The notes under the pieces are model-generated. The model was not told the DNA's origin. It worked only from the letters and a program-made list of their open reading frames with translations, and ran no database searches. Position numbers and translations under genes: made by a program. A stretch of 64,000 nucleotides of DNA, from contig NC_031672.1 in assembly GCF_001640025.1 (NCBI RefSeq), forward strand, positions 186,001 through 250,000. The letters are read 5' to 3'. Source of the stretch: Sugiyamaella lignohabitans (lineage: Eukaryota > Ascomycota > Dipodascomycetes > Dipodascales > Trichomonascaceae). Of this stretch, positions 38,937 to 49,227 are shown piece after piece. Numbering within the stretch: the first letter of the stretch is position 1; each line of letters starts with the position of its first letter.

Positions 38937-40492
38937 TCCCCCAGCCCAGGTGCATGGGCAAGGCCGGCAGCGGGCTTGGGCTTGGTTGGAGGCTCACCCG
39001 AGAGAACGGGACGGGGGTCGGGCGAGGGGGGAAGGAGGCTGCAGATTCTCTCTGGCACTTTCCCTTTCTTTCCACATTTTTTCCTACTCACCCTCAACTG
39101 ACCCATCGTACAAACCGTCCACGCACACATCACCGCAACCTGGATAGAGTGCAACCAACCGTCTCAGCAGCCAGCGTCTGAACAGGTTTTTTTTTCTACC
39201 CCCTCTCTCCGGACTACAACAAAAAAATTAAAAATTATCAGTTGTCCTGAGTCATTGAATTAATAAAAAAAAGAGCTCGTTGTTTTACTCGGGTGTCAGT
39301 AATTTATTTTATTTTTTGTGGCTTTTCTTCAACGTCTTCGGCGTCCTTATTTTCTCGTTGTCGTTGTCGTCTTCGTCGGACAAACCAGTCAGTGGATCTT
39401 TAGAGTTAACAACCACTGGTCCTTGGTCTGTGAGTATTTCTTTCTCAACCTGAGACTTTCTGTTCTTGAGGTGATTACTAGCGGGAAATCGGTCTAGAAT
39501 CAATCCTTCGAATCGCTATTATCCCCCGTAATTCTCTCGTTCACACTAGTGCCAGTCAGTCGTGAACTGGTTAGATTCGCTGTATTCGATTTTGCCGACT
39601 CGTATTACTACTTAGCAGCAGGTCCGCTAGCAGGTTTAGAGTAGGTTTTCTAACAGGTTTATAGCAGGTTTACAGTAGGTTGACTATTAGTTGATATCGA
39701 TCCAGTATCGATTCTCGGTTGATTTATCATAGATCTGTCGTCGGTCTATCGTCGGTTTAACATCGGTTAGACATCGGTTTATCGTCAATTATCGTCGATT
39801 CGTCGAATACATTTTTAGCATCAGCTCGGCATTGCATCTCTCTACTGGCCACTTCACCAGCAGCTGCTGCTTTTTATTGCATTAGTCGCTTTCATCATTG
39901 ACTCTGGCTCTGATACCCTAGACACTGCTTGATACTGCTTGATACTATTGCAATTACTCTATCTTAGTATCACTGTATCTCTCTTGTTATCTGGTATTTC
40001 AGTATCTGGTATCTTGTTGCTACTCAATCTCTTGCTTCCTTTGTATTCTGGATCTCCTTGGTATTTGGGTTTGACTCCACAGTTTGGCATAATAGCAGCT
40101 AATAACAGCTGTAGCAGCACATCTTCTCTGAGTCCAGCTCTTGCTGCCAGTTTTTCTCTGGATATTCACAAGAGAACCGCACCACGGCTCGCATCTGGCT
40201 CATCTGAGTGCATCTGACCATCTGGCAGCACCACTATATCACCACTATATCACTATCTTGCTGTGTCAACACCGGCACACTACAGTACCCTACACAGGCA
40301 GCAGCCCCATCACACGGGTCGTAGCAGCGAGATACAGACCGAAACGGCGTGACACGAGCAGCATTGTCGACCACGGCCCATAGCATACAACCAACCACAA
40401 CAACAAAAACACCCGGCACCGCATAACCAACACCGCCACAACAAGAATAACAACAACCCACCACCACTTCACCACAACACCAATCACCCACC

Positions 40493-42152
40493 ATGACCCT
40501 TGATCTCCGAGTGGGCAAGAAATACCGCATCGGCCGCAAAATCGGGTCCGGTTCGTTCGGCGACATCTACCTCGGTAAGTGCACTTTCTCCGGGGCCCTC
40601 GTGCCTCCGGCGGCTGGGGCTCCGCCCCAGACCCTGGCTGCTCCTCTCGCTTCGCTCGAGTCGTTGCGTGGGGATCCCGTGTCAACTCCTGCGAAGCAGG
40701 AGCAACCAGGGTCTGGGGCGGAGCCCCAGCCGCCGGAGGCACACCCCCCTCCCCAAGTCGTCAGTACAGGTACTAACAGCAGCAGGAACGAATATTTTGT
40801 CCGGAGAAGAGGTGGCCATTAAGTTGGAGAGCGTGAGGGCTCGACACCCGCAGCTGGATTACGAGGCTCGGGTGTATAAATCGCTGGCTGGCGGCATTGG
40901 AATCCCGTTTGTCAGATGGTATGGCACTGAGAGCCATTATCATGCATTGGTGATGGACCTGTTGGGTCCGTCGCTCGAGGATTTGTTCAATTTCTGTAAC
41001 CGTAAGTTCAGTTATAAGACGGTGTTGCTGCTGGCAGACCAGTTGCTGTCGCGGCTCGAGTTTATTCACGCCAAATCGTTTATTCACCGTGATATCAAGC
41101 CCGATAACTTTCTAATGGGCATTGGCCGGCGGGGAAACCAGGTCAATGTCATTGATTTCGGGCTCGCTAAGAAGTTTAGAGACCCTAGAACGTATATGCA
41201 TATTCCGTACCGAGAGAACAAGAACTTGACTGGTACTGCACGATATGCCAGTATCAACACCCATTTGGGTGTCGAACAGAGCCGGAGAGACGATTTGGAG
41301 AGTCTGGCCTATGTTCTGATTTACTTTTGTCGCGGTTCTTTGCCGTGGCAAGGACTCAAAGCACAGACAAAGAAGGAGAAATACGATCGCATCATGGAAA
41401 AGAAAATGACCACATCGACCGAGGCTTTGACAAGAGGATTACCCTGCGAATTTACTATAATCCTCAATTACGCGCGATCGCTGACTTTCGACGATAAACC
41501 CGATTATCTGTATCTTCACCGAGTTGTCAGAGAACTGTTTAATCGTCAAGGGTACCAGTATGATTATGTGTTTGACTGGACTATTTATAAGCATCACCAG
41601 CAGAAACAGGCGGAAAACAACGGTGCTAATGGCAGTAATGCCAAAAATAACAATGGAGGCACTGGCGGAGCAGGTGCTGGTGCTACTGGAGGTGCTTCTG
41701 TTACCAACAATGGCAATGCAGCTGCCTTGCCATCCAGTTCGCAACCAAAGTTGTTAGGTGGACCGAGTCAATCCGGGCAAGCTGTGAACCAGTCTTCAAG
41801 TGCACAGGCACAGGCTCAAGCTCAAGCTCAAGCAGCTCAAGCACAGGTTCAAGCTCAAGCTCAAGCACAAATGGCACAGGCTCAAGCGCAACTTCAAGCC
41901 CAAGCTCAATTGCAACGTCAGCAACAGGTTCTGGCCGGTAACGGACAAGGACACGTGAGCCACCCGTCGTCGTCGAATCTCCACAATGAGGCCACCGGAG
42001 GATACTACCGGGGTTACGACGACAGCATGGCCCGATACAACAAATCCGGGTCACCTCAAGAACAGGGTGGCCAGGCACATCCACAAGCCAAACGCCAGGA
42101 CAGTGACCCGCTGATTGACGCTCTCCAGCTCGGCAACCAGGCCTGGTTGTAG
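40493..42152 (+). CDS. HRR25: Casein kinase I delta/epsilon type, Hrr25
   Basis: Join 40493-40574 and 40786-42152 (1449 bases, 482 residues). Exon 1 ends in the glycine loop ([12 protein letters not shown]), and exon 2 resumes [16 protein letters not shown], exactly the Hrr25 order. The intron (40575-40785, 211 bases) has donor GTAAGT, branch ACTAAC, acceptor AGCAG, and contains a full GC element. Kinase features: [12 protein letters not shown] near 127, DFGLAKK near 150, and the CK1-specific [15 protein letters not shown] and [18 protein letters not shown]. The C-terminal 190 residues are Asn/Gly-rich then (Ala-Gln)-rich and probably disordered. Hrr25 acts in ribosome maturation, ER-Golgi traffic, meiosis and selective autophagy. 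The spliced model restores an unbroken catalytic core. Confidence 0.97.
40602..40741. repeat. GC element inside the HRR25 intron
   Basis: Complete F-R pair (CTCGAG-type then CAGGAG-type), 27 bases after the donor. Without it the intron would be 71 bases. Confidence 0.95.
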
Positions 42153-42874
42153 ACTCTGGCCTCGCCAAACAACCTCAATCAACCCCAAATCACCTCAAAT
42201 CACCTTTAACCCCTCAGTCACGACAATAACATCGACCATTCACGCGGACTGCTCGAAATAAACAGCATGCGACGAGCAGCCGCAATAAACCCACGAAGCG
42301 AGAGCACTGACAATCGACTATTGACAAAACAGTAACCACACGCCCGCACCGCCGCGGTCGCCTTTTCTTCTTCTTCTATGATCGAACCCGACTAAAACAA
42401 GATTAACTCAGAAACACACATAAAACACAAAACACAAATGCTAGCATACTTTGCCGTTATATCACCGACAGCTACTACTACTACTTCTACTACTATTACT
42501 ACTTTTATCGCTCTTGTCTTCACTATTATAATATATATATCAGCCGAGTCCGTGTCCGGGACCGGGGTGTGCCTCCGGCGGCTGGGGCTCCGCCCCAGAC
42601 CCGGGTTGCTCCTCTCGCTTCGCTCGAGTCGTTGCTCGGGGGCCGGTCTTCAGGAGCACCCCCGCCACGCCCCGTGCCCAGTGGACCCAGGTAATCTCCT
42701 GCGAAGCAGGAGCAACCAGGGTCTGGGGCGGAGCCCCAGCCGCCGGAGGCACACCCCGGTCGCCGACGCGGCCCCCACATTTATTTGTAATACGGGCCGG
42801 GGTAGCGCGGGTCAGCTGTAGGGTGCAGATAAATAGCGAGCACTGAGTAGAGTGAGACTGTGAGAGAGGTGTGA
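42153..42874. other. Region between HRR25 and NPY1
   Basis: No gene seen. Contains a CTA/TAC-rich trinucleotide stretch at 42470-42505 and one GC element. Confidence 0.45.
42570..42751. repeat. GC element, inverted pair F-R
   Basis: CTCGAG-type F arm and CAGGAG-type R arm with a 65-base spacer; GGGGTG and CACCCC extend the symmetry. It lies upstream of NPY1. Confidence 0.94.
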
Positions 42875-44263
42875 ATGCTGACAGCTGCCAGACTGCGTAG
42901 AGTGTATAGTATGGTTGCGTCGAGTTCGGTTGATATAGCTGCTACCGGTGCTGGTGCCGGTGCTGGTGGGATCCCATTGGGCCCGGTTTCAAGAGTGTAC
43001 GGTCCGGAGACCAAGAATTTCTATTCGGGCAACCCGTTGAATCGGATCAGTTTTGCTCGGGACGACTACGAGTTTCTTGACAGGGCTCTTAAACACAAGG
43101 GGACTCGGTTCCTGACGCTGCGCGATTTAGACGTATCGACCCGCAAGCTCAGACCCGAGCAGATTGTTTCAGCGGGCTCGGGTCATCAGATCAAATCGGA
43201 GCTCGCGTACTTGGGTTATGAGGACGTGAAAAATATCGTTGGCGACCCGTTTTCGAAACCTGAGAAAGACCAGATCAAGGCTTGGTCGTCCAAACGAGAC
43301 GCTATTGGTATTGGCCGTGTGGCCACGGTGTTCTTGGGAATCGACGAATCGGCTCCTGAAGCTACTCATGTTAATTATAAACATTTCCGGGGCCAGGCGT
43401 ACTTTGCAGTCGATGTCACTCCAGAGAGAGTCACCGACTCGGGTCTGAAAAGCTCGGTTGAACAACTTCTGGAATCGAAATATACATCCAGTGTATCAAC
43501 TACTGGTGCTGAGAGGTCGGAGGAGATCGATTATGAGAAAGCTGAGCATCGCAATTTACGGTTTGGGCCTCGGTTATCGACCGAATCATATGCTTTATAT
43601 GCTCAAGCAAGAATGTATATCGATTGGAACAACCGCAACAAGTTCTGTGGCGGGTGTGGCAGTCGTAATATGAGTGTCAATGGCGGTACTAAACTTGTAT
43701 GTCCGAGTCATGACGACGGAGTCGAGCTGCCGTTTTGCGAGACTCGTGGTGTAGTGACTAACCTGTCGTTTCCTCGTACTGATACCTCGATTATTGTTGC
43801 TGTAGTCAACCGATCGAACGACCGTATTTTGCTGGGATGCGGAAGACGATTTCCTAAGGGATTCTATTCATGTTTAGCCGGTTTTCTTGAGCCTGCCGAG
43901 TCTATTGAAGACTGTGTTCGTCGGGAAGTGTATGAAGAATCGGGCGTTACTGTAGGCCGAGTTCATGTCCATTCGACCCAACCATGGCCCTATCCTGCTA
44001 ATATCATGGTGGGATGTATTGCCGAGGTCGCTGACGACACCCCTGAAGCGTCTAAAATCCATTTGGGCCACGACCCTGAACTACTCGACGCTCAATGGTT
44101 CACTTTCGACGAGGTCCGTAAGGCCGTTCACCGGTCTAAACAGCCCGGCTACCGTTTTGGCGCCACTAACGACTACCCTCTCAATGTACCTGGTCCCGAG
44201 GCCATTGCCAACATACTCATCGACGCTGTCGTGTCCACCTCGTCGTCTCTGTCCAAGATATAA
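42875..44263 (+). CDS. NPY1: NADH pyrophosphatase, Nudix hydrolase Npy1
   Basis: 462 residues from the ATG at 42875; a second ATG at 42911 could also start. Zinc-ribbon Cys pairs (FCGGCGSRN near 257, LVCPSH, then CETRG) precede the Nudix domain. The Nudix box fits GX5EX7REUXEEXGU: GFLEPAESIEDCVRREVYEE then SGV (about 339-361). An SQPWPFPxS-like motif typical of the NADH-diphosphatase family is present as STQPWPYPANIMVG. The enzyme cleaves NADH (and deNADding substrates) to NMNH and AMP. The last three residues are SKI, a possible non-canonical peroxisomal targeting signal; yeast Npy1 is peroxisomal. A GC element begins 36 bases after the stop. Confidence 0.95.
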   Translation: MLTAARLRRVYSMVASSSVDIAATGAGAGAGGIPLGPVSRVYGPETKNFYSGNPLNRISFARDDYEFLDRALKHKGTRFLTLRDLDVSTRKLRPEQIVSAGSGHQIKSELAYLGYEDVKNIVGDPFSKPEKDQIKAWSSKRDAIGIGRVATVFLGIDESAPEATHVNYKHFRGQAYFAVDVTPERVTDSGLKSSVEQLLESKYTSSVSTTGAERSEEIDYEKAEHRNLRFGPRLSTESYALYAQARMYIDWNNRNKFCGGCGSRNMSVNGGTKLVCPSHDDGVELPFCETRGVVTNLSFPRTDTSIIVAVVNRSNDRILLGCGRRFPKGFYSCLAGFLEPAESIEDCVRREVYEESGVTVGRVHVHSTQPWPYPANIMVGCIAEVADDTPEASKIHLGHDPELLDAQWFTFDEVRKAVHRSKQPGYRFGATNDYPLNVPGPEAIANILIDAVVSTSSSLSKI

Positions 44264-44299
44264 CTAACATAGACTTAGTTTTGATCTTTTTGACGGTGC

Positions 44300-44360
44300 T
44301 GCCTCCGGCGGCTGGGGCTCCGCCCCAGACCCCGCTGCTCCTCTCGCTTCGCTCGAGTCG
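44300..44360. repeat. GC element, single F arm
   Basis: Intact F arm with CTCGAG-type end directly behind the NPY1 stop; the partner arm is missing. Confidence 0.93.
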
Positions 44361-45639
44361 GGCGTGGGGGGCCCTGCCCGTTAGCGGTTGCGGGTCGCGG
44401 TTTATCAACCGTTCGTGAATTACCCTCATGGTGGCAATTCCATTTCAAACTCGTCCTCGTAATCCGCGTCGTCCATTCGAGATTTCCATCAGTATAATTC
44501 AAGAGCAGCGAACTTGAATATTAGTTTAACCTGCCTTAAAAAGATACCAACGAAACAATACTGTCGCAGTATGAAATGACTGCTTTAGCTCTACTACTGC
44601 TCGCAGGCGAAAGAAATCAAGAGCGCAAAATCATTATCTCACTCACAATCCCAAGAGGCTGCCAGCTTCCAAATTTAGCTTCAGAAATACAGTTAAAAGT
44701 ACCCACAAGATATATAATTTCTCAACTGAAAACCAGAAGGCTTGAATCGGTTCAATGGCATCAACTGCATCTTTTGTCCTTAGGGAGAGTAGCATTCGTT
44801 AACTCAAGTATTCTGTCAGAGACTGCTAGAGTTAAAGCATGGCTCCCTCAGATTCATGGTTATGAATTCATCTTTATTGAAAGTAATTCAACATCTCTTT
44901 TTAGCCTGTGATGCCATCCTAGGTAGTATCAACACCAGCTGAAGTTCCCTCCACAGGAGAGTCGACCATGCTAACACATTCTGCTCTAACTAATCTATAT
45001 CTTTCTTTTAATACAGAGTGGAAGTTCACGCCATTAAAAGAGAAATCTTTATGCAGGGAAAGCACCCTAGCGGTTATATTCAACGTGTAACTACTTATCA
45101 GACTCCGGTCGTGGCTCGTTCATCTAAGGGGCCAACGACACAGCTGACTGATCTTAATGGTGAAGATCTTTGAAAAATAACAGAACATCGGAATCAGACT
45201 GGCCTCTAACTTTGCTACACATTCCCTTAATGGTTTGTTAACCAACTTTTCATTTCATATAAGAGACAGTTAGGTTGTATATTATACGCTATGTTTTTAT
45301 TGTATACAACCTACGAGACTAATTACTTCCTAATCCTAGATTGGTTCATAGCGCCTCTGAGATGTGAGTCTTCAATTTAATATCATTAGGAAGCTTGAAG
45401 ATTGGCATGCATACATTCACCGTCAATTGACTGATGTAGAATGTGTACAGGCTATGTTATTGCGTCGCGGGTCTAAGGCCAATGAGATAATAAATAAATT
45501 AACGAAAACCCCAATTCGCCCCTGGGTTTTCATTCGCGGAAGAATAACTTCTCTAAAATCAAATGGATCGCTGTGCTCAGATTAGCATTGAGCAATGGTC
45601 CTGATCGTAGTACGTGCATTTTTTGTTCCAGGCGTCTGG

Positions 45640-46230
45640 CACCCAGCTTATTTTCCGCTGAATTCCTACCAATTCGGACTGTGGCCGAATCCCAGATAAC
45701 GAGCGAAGCGAGCTACGGGGTCTGGGGCAGAGCCCCAGCCGCCGGAGGCAGACCAGACCCTCGTGCACTCATAGCTCCACTGGCATAATTTGCTGGTTCC
45801 TTCAGTTTGTCGCCGACCTTAGCATAACGAGCAAAGTAATTTGCTGAGCCCTTTTATTACCTTGCTCCCCAGTGGCATAATTTGAGAGCCATTTCGGACT
45901 GTGGCCGAATCCCAGCATAACCTACGATGCGAGTTATGGGCCTGGGGCAGAGCTCTAGCGGCCGGATGCAGCCCAAAACTCTTGCTCGTTTGCTCCCCAT
46001 TGCATAATTTGCGGTAATTTTTGGATTGTGGATGAACTCCGGCATAATGAGTGAAGCGAGTTATGGGGGCTTTGGTGACTCCAACTGTCGGATGCAGCAT
46101 AGACCGCCTTGTTCCTTGTTCCCCCACTGGCATAATCTGCCCGACACCTTCGGAGTGGGCGGAGCCCCGCATAACCAGTGAAGCAAGCTATGGGGTCTGG
46201 GGCAAAGCTCCAGCCGCCGGAGGCATCCCT
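45640..46230. repeat. Decayed tandem array carrying GC-element arms
   Basis: Four degenerate R-type arms (ends near 45751, 45972, 46095, 46226) are embedded in a longer repeated unit. The unit includes CCCCASTGGCATAATTTGC-like words (about 45781, 45875, 46000, 46132), GGACTGTGGCCGAATCCCAG-like words, and GCATAAY before GCGAAGCGAG. Spacing is about 120-175 bases. Point decay is heavy, so this is an old copy set. Confidence 0.75.
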
Positions 46231-46644
46231 GACCACCCCCATATTCCTCGAGCGTGCATGCATTACCCCGGTGCTTATCGTGCATAATGAGCTCGGTGAG
46301 CTTGGCGGTGATGGGATTACCCCTGGCATTGCCGTACAGAGTAAAGTTGAACGATCGGGGTCGGACTCAATTACCGTTATAGTATTTCAAAAAATAGGAT
46401 ATTCAGGTTTAAATAAAAACACAATCTCAATTATGCTTTCGGCGGAATTCAGATAATGTTTATGCGGAACATTGCGTGTGCTCTAGCGGTCCAGTATTCA
46501 CTTTAGCAGGGGTTGCAGCTAGCTATTAATTATGTTGTGGTTCGTGCAGACTGCAGGCTGCAGGTAGGTCGGGGCCGTGAACTCAGATTATGTGGTCAAG
46601 GCAGTGGTCAAGGCAGACAACCCCATAAGCAAAGTAGTTTTGTC

Positions 46645-46652
46645 TATATATA
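46645..46652 (+). promoter_or_regulatory. TATA box candidate
   Basis: TATATATA, 162 bases upstream of the ATG at 46814, within normal yeast spacing. Confidence 0.5.
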
Positions 46653-46813
46653 CGCAGCAAAATCCTCTGTTCTGGCTCTCTTTTTCTCTTTTTCTTTCAT
46701 CAGAATAAACCGACAGCTCTTCTAGCACTCAAGTTTTGTTCTGAGAATTTTAACCAGCGCTTTCAACACTTTTTTCAACTACTATCGTACTGTGATCCGT
46801 TTTAATTGATAAA

Positions 46814-49227
46814 ATGGGCAAAATTTTTTTCTTTGTCAAGAATACTGACCCTACTTGGTATGAACGTCATTATCGTTCCTCTAATAAAAGTAAGTAACAT
46901 GAAGTGTTTGCTGCTCTTTTGTCTCAACGCCTGCTAACAAGTTAGTTGTTACTATTCCTTTGGTTCAGGGCTCTACCCAGAAGGTCCCCTATCATCCTAA
47001 GGGGTATGAATCTAATTACCGTCCCTCTAATAAAGGTAAGTATCATGAAGTGTTTCGTGCTCTGTCTCAACGCCTGCTAACAAGTTAGATATTAAGCAAG
47101 TCGTCGCTGCTCCTTTGACTAAGGGCTCTGCCCAAAATGCCCCCCATTGTCCTAAGGGGTGTGGACGTAATCATCTTTCCTCTAATGAAGGTAAGTATTC
47201 GAAGTGGTGGCTGCTATTGTGTCTTTACACCTGCTAACAAGTTAGGTATTAAGCAGGTCGTTGCTGCTCCTTTGACTCAGGGCTCTGTCCACAAGGTCAC
47301 CTATGGACCCAATTATTGTCCATCTAGTGAAGGTAAGTACTACGAAGTGTCTGCTGCTCTTTTGTCTCAACGTCCTGCTAACACCTTAGGTATTAAGCAA
47401 GTTGTTACTGCTCCTTTGACTCAGGGCCCTGTCCACAAGGTCCCCCGTCGTCCTGTCTTGAGTGACATCCAACGTCTTAACTCTGTGGCCAAAGTTGATG
47501 TCTGTGAACAACAGGACCGTCGTCGTTCTGCGAGACCCTTTGATTTTCCTTCCCCTCTTGACTCTAGTGTCTCAGTTGAATCAAATGAGACCCTCTATGA
47601 GCCCACTTCTTGGAAACACACCAAGGCCATTGACATTGTTGGTGAACACACTACCTGTGAAGAGTTGAATAACACTTGCTCTGCTCCCATTGATCAGGAT
47701 GATGACAAGTGTTCTAAGTGGTCTTTTGAGTCTGGAAACGAGGCTGCCTTTATCTGCCACCAGATTCAAAATGCCTGGTCCGAGGTGAACACTGAGGCTG
47801 CCTGGACTTCGCTTGCTGCCTCTTGGGCATTACCTGATTGCCCTATTGAGATTGATGAGGCTTCCCCTTCCATTGACTCCCATTGCGATGTAACATTGGT
47901 TGAGTCCCATTTGAAGACCTCTAGCAGCACTTTGGCTGGACCTGAGGACTCGAATCATTCCTTGAGTGTTGCCGAAACCACTTCTGCCAAGGTGGATGAT
48001 CAGACCCCTTGTGCTATTGCTGATGCCCCTACCACTGAGGGCAGCTGTTCAATTGACAGCCTTGATGCTGATGTAGTAAACCTATCCAAGGGATTGCCAC
48101 AATCAATTGTTTCTGGTAGCCTTCAAGCTGACCCAGAGTCCGAGCTTCTCAAGACAGCTCCACTGGCTCCATCATCTGAGCCCATTGCTCAAACTACCTC
48201 TGACGATTTGGTCATTCCAGTTGAGGGATTTGACAAATCTAAAACATCATTGTTTTTGACAAGAGTCAAGGCTAAGATGGCTTCTTTTACAGGAATAGGG
48301 GCCCCTATTTCGAGATCCACTCTTATGTTCAATGGTGTTCAAACAGCTACCTATGCTAATCCTCCCCCTTGTAGCCAGGAATCCCTCACCAAGGCGAACA
48401 AGACATACAGACTTGATGGAGGTGCCTTTATTAAGGCCTACTCGCCTATTGTTTATCATTACATCCGCACTCTTTGTGGAATTGACTATCAAGAGTTTTT
48501 AAACTCGTTTGTTTTGCATTCTGATTTGACCAAGACTAAATCTCCCGGTAAATCTGGATCAGATTTTTTGTTTACCCCTGATGGCAAGTACATTATTAAG
48601 ACCATCAAACGTAAAGAGCATAAAGTCATTTCTAATGTCGACTTTTTGGGCGATTACTACAATCATATCAAGGCCCACCCTAGTACTCAGCTCCCTTTCT
48701 ATCTAGGAAACTACACTCTTCTTGCCGATGGAAAGAAAACACACTTTGTGGTTATGAAGAATTTGCTTCAGAAGGAGACTGAATTGATTTACGACCTTAA
48801 GGGATCAAGCCATGGCCGACATGCCGGGCCTAGAAAAGACAATCGTGGTCGTGTAGTGTTCAAGGACCTTGACTGGATTGATAAGAATGAAGCTATCTCC
48901 ATGACTCAAGAGGACCGAGACAAGTTAATGGTTCAAGTTTCAAAGGATGTCGATTTGTTGATGCGACACAACATCATGGATTATTCATTGTTGGTAGGAC
49001 TTCAGACGGACACTGGTACTTGTGAGCAACGCCCTGTTATTGGTATGATTGATACCCTTTGCCCATTTGGTTGGCGCAAGAGAGCAGAGAACCTTTCCAA
49101 ATCACTATTCCTGGGAGCCTCTGCTATCGACGTTGTTCACCCTGAGAAGTATGGAACGAGATTCCTCAATTTTGTTCAATCTGCCGTGATCCCTGGACCC
49201 GGCAGGTCAGTGTCTACTCATTGTTAA
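46814..49227 (+). CDS. Phosphatidylinositol-phosphate-kinase-like protein with tandemly duplicated 5' exons
   Basis: Modelled join: 46814-46889, 46946-47035, 47089-47190, 47246-47332, 47390-49227 (2193 bases, 730 residues). Four near-identical introns of 53-57 bases each have GTAAGT and CTAAC followed by a TTAG acceptor. All junctions are in phase 1, so the three internal exons can be gained or lost without a frame change. The repeated peptide is GIKQVVAAPLTQGSVHKV-like. Residues about 462-720 form a PIP-kinase domain: GKSGSDFLF near 505, IIKTIKRKEHK with the ATP-binding Lys, YDLKGSSHGR near 586, NIMDYSLLVGL near 645, IGMID near 668, PEKYGTRFLNF near 703. It is divergent from the main Mss4 PI4P 5-kinase, and the middle region is acidic and unlike Mss4. 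Substrate not determined. Confidence 0.82.
46880..47450 (+). repeat. Tandem exon-intron array, about 145-base unit
   Basis: Four and a half copies of a unit made of exon end (TCTAATAAAG), intron (GTAAGT ... CTGCTAACAAGTTAG) and exon start (ATTAAGCAAGTCGTTGCTGC, CCTTTGACTCAGGGC). Intron sequence is as similar between copies as exon sequence, which points to recent duplication or gene conversion of the whole unit. Confidence 0.92.

Larger units (their letters stand above)
37875..40492. other. Gene-poor stretch before HRR25
   Basis: GC elements occupy 38162-38936. A bottom-strand open frame at 39309-39503 (DRFPASNHLKN ... KTLKKSHKK) has no ATG (it would begin with TTG) and could be a terminal exon or remnant; not called. 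At about 39615-39800 there are degenerate tandem words of the type CAGGTTTA and ATCGGTTTA. The rest is HRR25 leader/promoter sequence. Confidence 0.45.
44361..46813. other. Gene-poor stretch upstream of the PIP-kinase-like gene
   Basis: Small top-strand frames at 44576-44911 and 45364-45585 have ordinary composition but no recognised family, and I do not call them. A decayed tandem repeat occupies 45640-46230. A TATATATA at 46645-46652 is a good TATA candidate for the gene starting at 46814. Confidence 0.45.

Noticed and set aside
38573..39181. A 202-codon top-strand frame
   Set aside because: Most of it is GC-element translation plus C-rich flanks; no conserved domain.
39309..39503. 64-residue bottom-strand frame with a Lys-rich end
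   Set aside because: Starts at TTG, and the best upstream acceptor (CTAACCAG near 39566) leads into stops before it; only a possible exon remnant.
40786..42152. CTG-as-serine codon usage
   Set aside because: CTG codons fall at conserved hydrophobic positions of the kinase core, consistent with leucine.
44576..44911. 111-residue top-strand frame
   Set aside because: No recognised family, no codon-bias support and no splice partners; could be chance.
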